Part shown: one piece after another, positions 8,436 to 18,436 of the stretch
How the letters are laid out: every line of letters starts with the position of its first letter
How positions within the stretch are numbered: the stretch's first letter is position 1
Source: UBA1672 sp033851915
GTDB taxonomy: Bacteria; Pseudomonadota; Alphaproteobacteria; Micavibrionales; Micavibrionaceae
NCBI GenBank assembly: GCA_033851915.1
Contig: JAWSVM010000001.1
Span: 186,001 to 250,000 of the forward strand
Reading direction: 5' to 3'
DNA length: 64,000 nt
The notes under the pieces: model-generated
The model's database searches: none
What the model was told of the DNA's origin: nothing
What the model saw: the letters and a program-made list of their open reading frames with translations, nothing else
Translations under genes and position numbers: made by a program

Positions 8436-9362
8436 CTACATGCCCTGCACAATAAGCGCGTCTGTCATCGCCGGATCTGAAATAACAGGGATAACAGGTG
8501 TAGGCGCAGTAGCATCCTGATCAACTGTCGCATTCACTTGTGAACCCTCAGCTGTCGCATTATCATTAAACGATCCAGACACAACAGAATCACCATTATT
8601 CATTGCAGCTTGTATGACGGGAGATCCTTCAACAGCAACATCAGCCGGTTTATCCGGCGTAATATACGTCACGGCAGTTCCATCAACACCACCAAGATCA
8701 GTCCCGGAAGTATTCTCCGCAGCAGCGGCTTCTGCTGCTGCAATTCTAACAGCTTCTTGTTCTTGATGTTGAGCCAAAGCTGCCGTTTCTGCATTTTCTG
8801 CAATATTACTAATAGTGTCTTCGACAGTTGTTGCTGGCTGTGTGCTTTCGGCATCCGCAGAATTCTCAGCAACCTCAGGTGTATCCGTGTCAGCACCCGC
8901 ATCCACGCCTGCTGTTTCCTTCATCTTCGCCATAAATTCTTTAGACATTTCAGGATCAATCATTACAAAAATCATCGCAAATATAGCACCAAAGCTACCA
9001 AAGCTTTCTAAGTCTATACCCTTCTCCGCCAGCAACGCTGTAAGAACATTCTGATTATTGGCTTGATCTTCTGTCACTTTCGCAGATTCTTGTCTCAAAA
9101 ATGCATCACTTTCGACCATTAATTGCGAAAATTTCTGCGAATCTGCACCGGCTTCCGTGTAAATTTCTTGAAGTTTATCATGGTACGCTTGGGTAATGTT
9201 ACCATCGCTAAGCGATGTATCAAGCTTCGTCTGCATCTCGGCGATAGCTGCTTCTGGCGATTCCGCTGCTGCGATATCCTTCGCATGCGTTTCCTCATAC
9301 GAAGCCAACACTCTTGCTTTTTCTTCTTCCGTAGCTTCTGCCAGTCCTACTGATATCGCCAT
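8436..9362 (-). CDS. Hypothetical acidic, Ala-rich protein
   Basis: I do not recognise this 308-residue protein. It has a helical acidic N-terminal region (about 1-115), one short hydrophobic stretch FGSFGAIFAMIFVMI (about 121-135), and a long low-complexity tail rich in Ala, Thr, Asp, Glu and Val. No signal peptide is seen. It lies on the opposite strand between pheS/GNAT and pheT. Its bias suggests a disordered, possibly surface-associated or secreted protein, but that is a guess. Confidence 0.65.
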   Translation of the reverse strand: MAISVGLAEATEEEKARVLASYEETHAKDIAAAESPEAAIAEMQTKLDTSLSDGNITQAYHDKLQEIYTEAGADSQKFSQLMVESDAFLRQESAKVTEDQANNQNVLTALLAEKGIDLESFGSFGAIFAMIFVMIDPEMSKEFMAKMKETAGVDAGADTDTPEVAENSADAESTQPATTVEDTISNIAENAETAALAQHQEQEAVRIAAAEAAAAENTSGTDLGGVDGTAVTYITPDKPADVAVEGSPVIQAAMNNGDSVVSGSFNDNATAEGSQVNATVDQDATAPTPVIPVISDPAMTDALIVQGM

Positions 9363-9531
9363 TACGATCCCCTTTGGTATATATATTTCAACACGACTCT
9401 TACTTCTTATTCATATTATTTAGAGCCATTTTCATCACTACAGAATTCTAGCACATGCAGACTTCATAATGCAAACTTTTCAACCTCCAATAACCACAGG
9501 CATCCTAACGACAAAAAACATAAGAAAACCC

Positions 9532-9560
9532 TTGGAAAACGCGTAATTTTCCGCTTAGAT
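9532..9560 (+). promoter_or_regulatory. Possible pheT promoter
   Basis: TTGGAA (9532-9537), a 17-base spacer and TTAGAT (9555-9560) lie 45 bases upstream of pheT. A separate promoter is expected because an opposite-strand gene cuts pheT off from pheS. Confidence 0.35.
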
Positions 9561-9604
9561 GGGCTGCGCGATTGCATAATCAATAACAAGTAAAGCTTAA
9601 ATAG

Positions 9605-12013
9605 ATGAAATTCACGATTAATTGGCTGAAACGCCACCTCGAAACAGATGCGAATGATGAAGAAATTTGCCGCGTTCTAACCGATATCGGGCTAGAATTG
9701 GAAGAGTTCGAGGATAAAGGCAAAGAATTTGCGCCATTTAAGGTCGCAATCGTGGAATCAGCGGAGAAACATCCCGATGCAGATAAACTGAAAGTTTGTC
9801 AGGTAAAGACTGCCGACGGGAACACAGTTCAAGTCGTATGTGGTGCGCCCAATGCCCGCGCAGGCATGAAAGCCATTTTTGCACCATCAGGGACGTATAT
9901 TCCGGGGTTGGACGTTACCCTCAAGAAAACCAAGATTCGCGGCGTTGAGTCCAACGGCATGATGGTGTCAGAGCGTGAAATGTGCCTTTCGGACGAGCAT
10001 GAAGGCATTATTGATGTTGATGATAAATATGAGATCGGCACTTCTATCACCGAGATATATGGCTTAGATGAGAAACTTATAGAAATCGGCCTAACGCCAA
10101 ACCGCGCAGATTGCGCAGGGGTGCGCGGCATTGCGCGTGACTTGGCCGCCGCGGGCCTCGGCACGATGAAGGATCAAGATGAAAGCGCCGTTAAAGGCAC
10201 ATTCAAATCACCCATTAATGTTAAAATCGAAGATACGGATGGCTGTCAGCTTTTCTATGGTCGCATGATTAAGAATGTGAAAAACGGCCCTTCTCCCGTG
10301 TGGCTGCAAAATATGCTGAACGCGATTGGTTTGCGCCCTATTTCCGCGCTGGTTGATATTACCAATCTGATGACGATGGATCAGTGTCGTCCGCTGCACG
10401 TATTCAATGCCGATAAATTACAGGGCGATATTGTTGTACGCACAACGCGCAAAGGTGAAAAACTGGATGCGCTGAATGACAAAAGCTACGAAACGATTGA
10501 AGGCGCGGTTGGCATCACAGATGACAGCGGCCTAATCGGGCTTGGTGGAATTATCGGTGGTGTATCAACAAGCTGTGACGAGAATACCGTCAACGTCTTT
10601 ATCGAAAGCGCCCTTTTCGCGCCCATGCGCATTGCGCGCACCGGTCGTGATATGAGTGTACAAAGTGATGCACGTTATCGTTTTGATCGCGGCGTTGATC
10701 CGATGTTTACCAAGACAGGCATTGAAATGGCCACCCGTTTGATACTGGAACTTTGCGGAACAGAGCAAAGCGAGGTCAGCGAAATCGTCAAAGCAGGCGG
10801 TGAGCCCGAATGGAAGCGCAGCATAAAATTTGACCCCGCTTTCACCGAAAAATTGTGCGGCGTTCGCATCGATACTGCGCAGCAAATTGATATATTACAA
10901 CGGCTTGGCTTCGCCGTTGAAGAGGGTGAAAATACATATAATGTTACGCCGCCATCATGGCGCAGTGATATCGAAGGCGCAGCGGATTTAACCGAAGAGG
11001 TTATTCGTATTTACGGTTACGATAAAATTACACCTGTCTCTGTGCGCAGTGAAAACGCAGTGACCGCGGCTTCCGAGACACAAAACCTAACCCGCGCACG
11101 TTCTGCACGTGCAGCAATGGCTGCAGCAGGACTGAATGAATGTGTGACATGGTCGTTCATGCCAAAGGGTTTGGCTAAATCTTTCGGCTCCAATGATAAT
11201 CCGGCGTTAACGCTCGGCAATCCGATCAGCTCGGAGCTTAATCAAATGCGCCCCTCTATTTTGCCTAACTTAATTGAGGCTGCAGGGCGCAATGCAGATC
11301 GTGGCTTTTCAGATGTTGCCCTGTGTGAAGTTGGCCCCGTGTTCAGAACATCAAAAGCCGACGGACAAGATTATATTGCATCAGGCATTCGTGCAGGCGC
11401 GAAAATCTCACGCCAATGGGCCAGCGATACGCCTGAGCGCAATGTTGATGTTTATGACGCCAAAGCCGATGCGATGGCCGTATTAAGTGCATGCGGCGCA
11501 CCTGCCAAGAACGCACAAATATCCCGCGATGCACCGGATTATTATCACCCTGGACGTTCCGGCGTGTTACGCCTCGGCAAGAATATCATTGCACAATTCG
11601 GCGAGATACATCCCGCGATCCTTGATGAGATGGGTGTTAAAAACACAGTTGTCGGTTTTGAGGTATTTCTGGAAAACATCCCCGCCGCACGCAAAAAAGG
11701 TACGGCTAGATCGTTGCTACAGCTTTCGCCCTTACAACCGTTAAGCCGTGATTTTGCCTTTATCGTCAAAGATGACATCAACGCAGGAGACATGTTACGT
11801 GCCGCCAAGTCCGCGGATAAGAAACTGATTACGGACGCAGAGATTTTCGATATTTATGTCGGAAAAGGCGTGGAAGAAGGGTATAAATCCCTCGCTCTAA
11901 ATATCACGATACAGCCCGTTAACGCAACGCTGACAGACGAAGAACTGGAAGAGCTGATGAATAACGTAATCGACGCCGTAGCCAATAAATGCGGCGGTGT
12001 TTTGCGAAGTTAA
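9605..12013 (+). CDS. pheT: Phenylalanine-tRNA ligase beta subunit
   Basis: At 802 residues it is full length. Domain order is: N-terminal MKFTINWLKRHL; the EMAP/tRNA-binding fold with HPDADKLKVCQV (about 58-69) and VCGAPNARAGM; the B3/B4 editing domain with ALVDITNLMTMD; the B5 domain with WRSDIEGAADLTEEVIRIYGYD read across residues 455-478; a catalytically inactive synthetase-like core; and the C-terminal anticodon-binding domain ending NKCGGVLR. It pairs with PheS and also hydrolyses mischarged Tyr-tRNA-Phe. Confidence 0.96.
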   Translation: MKFTINWLKRHLETDANDEEICRVLTDIGLELEEFEDKGKEFAPFKVAIVESAEKHPDADKLKVCQVKTADGNTVQVVCGAPNARAGMKAIFAPSGTYIPGLDVTLKKTKIRGVESNGMMVSEREMCLSDEHEGIIDVDDKYEIGTSITEIYGLDEKLIEIGLTPNRADCAGVRGIARDLAAAGLGTMKDQDESAVKGTFKSPINVKIEDTDGCQLFYGRMIKNVKNGPSPVWLQNMLNAIGLRPISALVDITNLMTMDQCRPLHVFNADKLQGDIVVRTTRKGEKLDALNDKSYETIEGAVGITDDSGLIGLGGIIGGVSTSCDENTVNVFIESALFAPMRIARTGRDMSVQSDARYRFDRGVDPMFTKTGIEMATRLILELCGTEQSEVSEIVKAGGEPEWKRSIKFDPAFTEKLCGVRIDTAQQIDILQRLGFAVEEGENTYNVTPPSWRSDIEGAADLTEEVIRIYGYDKITPVSVRSENAVTAASETQNLTRARSARAAMAAAGLNECVTWSFMPKGLAKSFGSNDNPALTLGNPISSELNQMRPSILPNLIEAAGRNADRGFSDVALCEVGPVFRTSKADGQDYIASGIRAGAKISRQWASDTPERNVDVYDAKADAMAVLSACGAPAKNAQISRDAPDYYHPGRSGVLRLGKNIIAQFGEIHPAILDEMGVKNTVVGFEVFLENIPAARKKGTARSLLQLSPLQPLSRDFAFIVKDDINAGDMLRAAKSADKKLITDAEIFDIYVGKGVEEGYKSLALNITIQPVNATLTDEELEELMNNVIDAVANKCGGVLRS

Positions 12014-12034
12014 TCAAAAGTGGGAGGACTAGCC

Positions 12035-13732
12035 TTAGCCCTTTCCCGCCAACTCCTCCGCCAGAATATCTTTCTTGCTCAACTTTCCAATCATGGTTTT
12101 GGGCAAAGGTTCATCGCGAAATTCGATGCGTTTTGGTGTTTCCATGGGGGATATCTTCTCTTTCAGGAACTCTTTGAGATCCTCAACGCTCAGCTCTCGC
12201 CCATCTTTCAGCTTAATCCATGCCTTCACAATTTCCCCACGGCGAGCATCAGGTAAGCCTGCAACAATGCATTCCTCAACACTTGGATGCTTGTAAATCG
12301 CCGCCTCTACATTGCGTGGATAAACATTATAACCATTGGTGATAATCATATCTTTCAAGCGATCGACGATGAAGATATAGCCATCCTCATCCATAATCGC
12401 GATATCGCCCGTATAAAGGCGCATATCACCATCCTCTGTTTCGCGCAGAGCGTCCGCTGTGGCCTCAGGATTATTCCAGTAGCCCTTCATCACTTGCGGT
12501 CCGCGAATACACAGCTCCCCCCGTTTACCAACGGGCATAGGCGTTATCTTGTCCTCAGGGTCAATAATTTCAATAATGGTACGCGGGAACGGCATACCAA
12601 TAGAGTCTTCTTTATACAGACCCTCAATCAAATTGCCGCACACAACGGGCGAACTTTCAGTTAAACCATATCCTTCAACCACAACGCAGTTGATTGTTTT
12701 TTCGAACTTTTCTTTCACCTGCATAGGCAATGGTGCGCCGCCTGATAAACAGTACTTAACCGAGGACAAATCATACTTCTCACGCACCGGAGAGTTGTTA
12801 ATCGCGCTATAAATTGCAGGAACGGCAGGAAAAACGCTCGGCTTTTTCTTTTGAATCACCTTAAAAGCCTCTTTCAGATCAAAACGCGGCATCGCAATAA
12901 TTTCCAGAGCATTAATCACGCTGAAATTCATCACTGCGGTCATTGCAAAAACATGGAAAAATGGAAGGACGCCAAGCATCTTTTCTTGACCTATTTTTAT
13001 CTGATGGAACCATGCCTGTGCCTGAACTACATTCGCATGTATGTTTTGATGCGTTAACATTGCACCTTTTGGCACGCCCGTTGTGCCCCCCGTATATTGC
13101 AAAATGGCGACATCATTTATCGGATCGATAACCGGTATCACCACATTGGCATCATTATCAATAAGGTCGGTAAAACGTATAATCCGTTTCTCAGAACGGA
13201 TACGCGCCATTTCACCACGCTTAAACAAAGGAAATAATACGTTTTTAGGGAAAGGTAAAACATCAGTAAATGAACATAATACAAGGCTTTTCAACCGCGT
13301 AGAGTGCAGCATTTTATCCATTTTATCGTACAGCATCGCTATATCAACCGTCACAATCAGGTCAATTTCACTATCTTCAATCAGGTGAGCCAGCTCATCC
13401 TCCGCATAAAGAGGATTAAGATTAACCACCGTCGCGCCCGTCATTAAAATGGCAAAGTACGACACAATAAAATACGGACAATTAGGTAAAAACAAGCCAA
13501 TTTTATGCCCTTTTTCAACGCCTTTTTTTTGCAATCCCCGCGCCATATGACGTGATAAATCATATATTTCTTGCCAATTATACGTCTTCCCAAAAAAATC
13601 AAACGCCGGATAAGACGGGAATTTTTCAGCCGTTTCCTGCAGCATGGAAAAAACAGGTTTTGCTTCAATTTCCATGTTCCAATCAATGTCGGAGGGATAG
13701 TTTTTTAGCCATAAATGTGATTGATCTGCCAT
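12035..13732 (-). CDS. fadD: Long-chain fatty acid-CoA ligase (AMP-forming)
   Basis: The 565-residue adenylate-forming enzyme carries the P-loop-like motif YTGGTTGVPKGAML (about 215-228), the A5 motif GYGLTESSPV, the A7/A8 region LYTGDIAIMDEDGYIFIVD followed by RLKDMI, and the C-terminal Lys in PLPKTMIGKLSKK. These activate fatty acids to acyl-CoA through an acyl-AMP intermediate at the inner membrane. It is convergent with pheT with a 21-base gap. FadD is the best subfamily fit by length and motifs; another medium/long-chain ligase is possible. Confidence 0.85.
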   Translation of the reverse strand: MADQSHLWLKNYPSDIDWNMEIEAKPVFSMLQETAEKFPSYPAFDFFGKTYNWQEIYDLSRHMARGLQKKGVEKGHKIGLFLPNCPYFIVSYFAILMTGATVVNLNPLYAEDELAHLIEDSEIDLIVTVDIAMLYDKMDKMLHSTRLKSLVLCSFTDVLPFPKNVLFPLFKRGEMARIRSEKRIIRFTDLIDNDANVVIPVIDPINDVAILQYTGGTTGVPKGAMLTHQNIHANVVQAQAWFHQIKIGQEKMLGVLPFFHVFAMTAVMNFSVINALEIIAMPRFDLKEAFKVIQKKKPSVFPAVPAIYSAINNSPVREKYDLSSVKYCLSGGAPLPMQVKEKFEKTINCVVVEGYGLTESSPVVCGNLIEGLYKEDSIGMPFPRTIIEIIDPEDKITPMPVGKRGELCIRGPQVMKGYWNNPEATADALRETEDGDMRLYTGDIAIMDEDGYIFIVDRLKDMIITNGYNVYPRNVEAAIYKHPSVEECIVAGLPDARRGEIVKAWIKLKDGRELSVEDLKEFLKEKISPMETPKRIEFRDEPLPKTMIGKLSKKDILAEELAGKG

Positions 13733-13971
13733 ATGCTGAAGGAGCCTCCCAACTCTTCTTCAATTATACCATAAGACGCAAAATCAATGGAGGAAAACAT
13801 AGACTACAACCACATTCTTTTCACCAAAATGAACACAGCATTGCATGCGCGAAACAAAAGCTGCTGGATTTTATGAAAAGAATCAGGCATTATATCGACT
13901 TGGCGTATCTGCCATGTCCTTAAATACCAATTCTGGTAAGTATTTCTAAAGTTAAAATAAAGGCGTTCTTA

Positions 13972-14484
13972 ATGTTACAAGATAACGTTCAAACCACTCT
14001 TCCGGAGGAAGAACTTTCCACCGTCAAAATGCACCTAAAATGGTTTAATGGAGCAAAGGGCTTCGGCTTTCTTGTCCCTGATGAAGGTAATTTTGATGCG
14101 TTTTTGCACATCACCACGCTGCAACAGGCCGGATTACATTCCATTGGCGAAGGCGCCATCCTTATGTGTAAAGTATTTAATGGCAGCAAAGGGTGTCAGG
14201 TTCGTGAAGTGATCGAGGTTTTGGATAAAGGCACGATCAGCACAATGCCGGAAGTAGACGAAGAGACAGGCACAATCACCATGGGTGGGCTGGTTAAATG
14301 GTATAAACCCGAGAAAGGCTTTGGCTTTATTATTCCCGATGACGGCATGAAAGACATCTTTATTCACAAGACTCTCCTCGACAAACTGGAGATGGAGGGA
14401 TTAGAGGCCGGACAACGTGTACGTGTGACGTTAAAGCTCGTTGATAAAGGGCGAGAAGCTGTTGATCTTCAAGTTATTGGCTGA
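13972..14484 (+). CDS. Protein with two cold-shock domains
   Basis: The 170-residue protein holds two CSDs. In the first (about residues 17-80), LKWFNGAKGFGFLVPD carries RNP1 and DAFLHI is RNP2. The second (about 102-168) has VKWYKPEKGFGFIIPD and DIFIHK. Double-CSD proteins are typical of alphaproteobacteria and bind single-stranded RNA or DNA, often in stress or stationary phase. It is a monocistronic unit. The start ATG gives an Asp/Glu-rich lead of 15 residues; no strong ribosome-binding site is seen. Confidence 0.9.
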   Translation: MLQDNVQTTLPEEELSTVKMHLKWFNGAKGFGFLVPDEGNFDAFLHITTLQQAGLHSIGEGAILMCKVFNGSKGCQVREVIEVLDKGTISTMPEVDEETGTITMGGLVKWYKPEKGFGFIIPDDGMKDIFIHKTLLDKLEMEGLEAGQRVRVTLKLVDKGREAVDLQVIG

Positions 14485-14614
14485 ATATTTACCTGAAAAA
14501 CGTTTCATATTAAAAGCTTTATCCTAAAGTAATACTTATAAATTTCATAAAATTTTAACTAAAACCGTGATATTCTACACTTTATATAATTTTGTGTAAG
14601 TTGAAGAGTTACTT

Positions 14615-15919
14615 ATGTTTAGAAAATGTTTAAAAAATACAGTGAGAACGACCCAAAATGCGATACGCAAGGAAGAAGGGCTAACCCTTCTCGAGGCGGC
14701 CATCGGATTGGTTCTTATCGGCCTGATCACTCTACCATTAATACAGAAATATAAAGTGGATCTTATACAAGAGAGCTGGGATAGAACCAGAGGATCTTTG
14801 GCAAACACAGAAAATGCCATTAACCAATTTTATACTGCCGGAAATTTCGATTACCCATGTCCTGCCGATCTATCCTTAAAAGAAGGAGATCTAGATTTCG
14901 GCAAATCCGGTGATTGTATCTTGGCAAATTTAACATTATGCACCAGCCCAACGTGGCTGACGACTGATGGTATTTGCAAAACAGAAGACACAACAAACGC
15001 CGTTATTATCGGTGGTGTTCCTTTTGCAACCCTAAAAATGCAACAAGAAAAAGCATTGGATTTCTGGGGCAATAAAATTATTTATGCCGTCACCTTAGAA
15101 CAAACAGAAGAATCAACTTTTCTGGCAAATAACGGTACAATACGCGTAAAAGCGGTTGATAGCCCGCAAGCCATAAGATTAAGAATAGAAAGTGGAAGCC
15201 CTCCCCAGGTTCTTGATAATGGTATTCCTGACGAAAAAATAAATAGCGTTGATTTCTTTTTATTCTCAACGGGTATCACAGGCGTCGGCGGATACACAAA
15301 AGACGGTGTAGCTCTTCAAGCATGTGGCGGCCCATTAACAGGTTTTGAACATGAAAATTGCGATTTTGACGGCATCTTTTTCTACGATCAAGACCCATTT
15401 GATGATGGAGCCTCTGCATATTCCGAAGTGCCGGGCCCAGATTTCTTTGATGATATGACCCGTGCTCAACCCTCTCTGCCAGAGCAAATGTGGTTTCAAC
15501 ATCCAAATCACAACCCATACCTCATAACAATGGCCACCCGCATTGGTGTTGGCACAGCCACACCGCAAGCAACCATAGAAGTTATTGGTAATATTCGCAC
15601 TAACGGAAGATTACAATCAGACCAACTCTGTGATGAAGCAGGCGGTGATTGCTTTGATCCCGAGCTTATAGCAGGAACAATGGATGCAATGGAATGCGAT
15701 GCGACCGGAAACATGGAAGGGCCCCAAGCTGTCATGCGAATAGCGGATAGCCGGGTTTATTGTACTTCAGCGGTCTATAGTACAACGGGTGACCCTATTG
15801 ACGGCCTCGCCTTACAAGTCGATACAGCGGTCATCCCGACTAAAATATGTCCAACAGGCCAAATGATTTCAGGAATTAATCTAAGTGGAGAATTAGTATG
15901 TGTAATACCAGGCCCATAA
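14615..15919 (+). CDS. Prepilin-like protein 1 with C-terminal stalk motif
   Basis: This 434-residue protein starts with a class III signal: basic residues, then G22 and LTLLEAAIGLVLIGLITLP with the invariant Glu at +5 (E27). Prepilin peptidase should cleave and methylate it. After the hydrophobic helix come blocks shared with the next two genes: DYPCPADLSLKEGDLDFG, GGVPFATLKM, LFSTGITGVGGYTKDG and FEHENCDFD. Near residue 308, IGVGTATPQATIEVIGNI matches the stalk repeat common in phage tail fibres and adhesins. It is far longer than a normal pilin. A TATAAT lies at 14585-14590. Confidence 0.75.
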   Translation: MFRKCLKNTVRTTQNAIRKEEGLTLLEAAIGLVLIGLITLPLIQKYKVDLIQESWDRTRGSLANTENAINQFYTAGNFDYPCPADLSLKEGDLDFGKSGDCILANLTLCTSPTWLTTDGICKTEDTTNAVIIGGVPFATLKMQQEKALDFWGNKIIYAVTLEQTEESTFLANNGTIRVKAVDSPQAIRLRIESGSPPQVLDNGIPDEKINSVDFFLFSTGITGVGGYTKDGVALQACGGPLTGFEHENCDFDGIFFYDQDPFDDGASAYSEVPGPDFFDDMTRAQPSLPEQMWFQHPNHNPYLITMATRIGVGTATPQATIEVIGNIRTNGRLQSDQLCDEAGGDCFDPELIAGTMDAMECDATGNMEGPQAVMRIADSRVYCTSAVYSTTGDPIDGLALQVDTAVIPTKICPTGQMISGINLSGELVCVIPGP

Positions 15920-18417
15920 AAAAGCCCAAAAACGAATATGGCTTTTCTCTAATAGAGCTTGCTATCGTCATGGTTATGATTGGGTTGGTCATGGCACCAG
16001 CTATTTCCATCTATCATACCCAGCGTATAACAGCAGATTGGGATGGAACGGAAAGCAATGTTGACAGCAGCGTTGACGAGCTCGGTAGATTTCGCTCTGT
16101 CCACGGACGTTACCCATGCCCTGCATCACGCACAGCAGTGGCCGGAGATTTAAACTATGGGCACGAAGATTGTACAGTACACCCCTTTGGAACATGCGTT
16201 GGTGGCACATGTACATTCACCAGCAACATCGTTGGCAAACAGGTTCTAGTAGGCGCCGTACCATTTAAAACCTTAAATTTACAAGAATCCGTCTCCTTTG
16301 ATCGATATATGAACCGCCTTGAATACGGCGTCACATTAGGGCTAACAGTAAACACTACGTTTGACTTAGCAGGCGGTGGAATCAGTATTATTGATAAATC
16401 AACACCACCAGTGTCACTCGTTGATCCAATTGATAGCGCCCATTTCATCATTATTTCACACGGGCACAATCAATATGGTGGCACGACCAGAGCCGGTGTT
16501 TCAAGCGCAGCATGCAGCGGCGGATCACTTTTTGAACAAGAAAATTGTGATATAGATGCCACCTTCTTATCAGGTGATATTGATGAGGATTTCGACGATC
16601 GTCTTGGGTTCTTTAGCGGTATTTCATTATCAGAATGGCAAACATCAGAAGGAAATTTAGACAATATTGTCCTTAAAAATGCGACAAATCTGGCCATTGG
16701 CGCAACAATGGCCACAGACCTCAGCACAGCAGAACAAGCCTCTGTGCGTACATTTTCAGCCGAAAGCGGTTCCATTATTGCATCAGACATCGATAATGTT
16801 AACGAAGGACGTTTTTACTCTGAGACGCTTTGTGAGTATGATGCAACGGATCCTACAGTGTCCGCTAAATGCTTTGCACCACGCCTTTTTGCGGGTGACC
16901 TAACCCCCCACGCCTCTCCAACACGACTTGAAGCAACAACAAATCCTGGCTCAGGGATGAGTTGTTATGTCCCGGCGATCCCTGGCGATCCCGAAAAAGA
17001 TGAATATCTCATTGGAATCGAAAACGGTCGACCAATTTGTTCTGATGAAATTTACATCTCTTGCCCTAATGGTACATTTGTAACCGGCGTTGATGCAAAT
17101 GGCGAAGTTCAATGTGACAGTGCGCCATCAGCGAGATGTTTCCCTCAGAACATTACAACGACATGTGGTGACACCGTCTCCCTGCCAAGTACTGCTCCAG
17201 ACGTCGCTGATGGCACATTTCAATATGCTTATTCCGGTGAATGCCGTAAAATCACAAATTATGATGCCACCTATTTCACCGCGCAACTGGCTGGATTTTC
17301 AGCAATGGGCGAGGTAACTGCCTTAATCTCTACAATCAATGCAGAACCACGCACCGATATAGATTGCGGCCCCGGCCCATCAGATTCACAAATTCGTGAT
17401 GGATATAGATGTGATTCCGGAACCTTCAACCATGTCCGCGCACATGAAAAACGCTATCCTTGGAGTAACTTCCCCAGTAACCCCTACACCGGCGGCACAT
17501 GGAACGCAGAAACTTCATACACCGGCAGTGACAGCAATAATAACAATCACCATCATGATTGCTGGTGCCGCGAAGATTATCGCGTCCACACATATTCTTG
17601 CCCCGGCGGATTAACCGGAACGCGCGTTGTTATAAGCAAACATAGATGCCCCCAAACACAACATCATTGGACCACGATCCTTAATAGCACAGAACTTTGT
17701 GGATGCACGCCATATACACAGACAACAACACAAAGTTGTAATTCTTATTATGATCAGGAAAATAGCACAACAGGTACAACAGGGCTGACAGGAACCGTTA
17801 TTCATACTTTTGATGTAACATGTTCCGGCGACACACCTGTCGTACCATCAACACCAACAACAACCGATGCCTCGGCCTGTGCATGTCCTGCAAACGCCGA
17901 CACTGTCGTGCGCTCTTATTGCGCGACAGGGACAACAAATAGCTGGACCAGCGACTATGGACCGGAAGTTGGTGTCGGTGGTATAGACACAACAAGCTGG
18001 ATATGCCCGGCAACAACAACCGGCGGCCTGCCTGATCCCGGCGCATGGGGCTCTGCTACACCACACAGCCCTGCAGCACCTGGATGTACTTGCGACTCAA
18101 CGCTAACAAGCCCAAAAACTATTGCTTGTGCACCCGGATTGGAAGGCACTGGCGTGGAATATCTAAGAGAGTGGGATTGTGTTGCAGGCACTTGGGAAGA
18201 TCAAGCAGACTGGGATCTTGTTGCGAATAATTGCCATTCTTGTACATGGAGAAGCGCAGGCGCACCACAATCGGAAGAATTTCCTTATGGCGGTAGCGAA
18301 CATAAAGTCGGGAAGGTCTGCACATGTGGATCCGCACCAGCCAACCAATGCTGGGATCACGGCAGCCCAGATTACGATATCTGGACAAGCTGCCCATGCG
18401 TTGCACAAGTGGACTAA
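15898..18417 (+). CDS. Prepilin-like protein 2, large and Cys-rich
   Basis: The 839-residue protein has a class III signal with cleavage after G15 (FSLIELAIVMVMIGLVM, Glu at +5). The blocks shared with its neighbours follow: RYPCPASRTAVAGDLNYG, GAVPFKTLNL, ISHGHNQYGGTTRAG and FEQENCDID. From about residue 440 to the end it becomes Cys-rich, with repeated modules starting C-x-C (CWC, CGC, CAC, CTC) and ending with a Trp/Cys pair; disulfides are likely outside the cytoplasm. It overlaps the previous gene by 22 bases, implying translational coupling. Function unknown; a minor pilin or adhesin is my inference. Confidence 0.75.
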   Translation: MCNTRPIKKPKNEYGFSLIELAIVMVMIGLVMAPAISIYHTQRITADWDGTESNVDSSVDELGRFRSVHGRYPCPASRTAVAGDLNYGHEDCTVHPFGTCVGGTCTFTSNIVGKQVLVGAVPFKTLNLQESVSFDRYMNRLEYGVTLGLTVNTTFDLAGGGISIIDKSTPPVSLVDPIDSAHFIIISHGHNQYGGTTRAGVSSAACSGGSLFEQENCDIDATFLSGDIDEDFDDRLGFFSGISLSEWQTSEGNLDNIVLKNATNLAIGATMATDLSTAEQASVRTFSAESGSIIASDIDNVNEGRFYSETLCEYDATDPTVSAKCFAPRLFAGDLTPHASPTRLEATTNPGSGMSCYVPAIPGDPEKDEYLIGIENGRPICSDEIYISCPNGTFVTGVDANGEVQCDSAPSARCFPQNITTTCGDTVSLPSTAPDVADGTFQYAYSGECRKITNYDATYFTAQLAGFSAMGEVTALISTINAEPRTDIDCGPGPSDSQIRDGYRCDSGTFNHVRAHEKRYPWSNFPSNPYTGGTWNAETSYTGSDSNNNNHHHDCWCREDYRVHTYSCPGGLTGTRVVISKHRCPQTQHHWTTILNSTELCGCTPYTQTTTQSCNSYYDQENSTTGTTGLTGTVIHTFDVTCSGDTPVVPSTPTTTDASACACPANADTVVRSYCATGTTNSWTSDYGPEVGVGGIDTTSWICPATTTGGLPDPGAWGSATPHSPAAPGCTCDSTLTSPKTIACAPGLEGTGVEYLREWDCVAGTWEDQADWDLVANNCHSCTWRSAGAPQSEEFPYGGSEHKVGKVCTCGSAPANQCWDHGSPDYDIWTSCPCVAQVD

Positions 18418-18436
18418 GATCAGGAGAATATGAACC

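Noticed and set aside
8436..9362. Plus-strand ORFs of 70-130 codons inside this gene
   Set aside because: They follow the complementary bias of the Ala/Glu-rich minus-strand gene and lack ribosome-binding sites.
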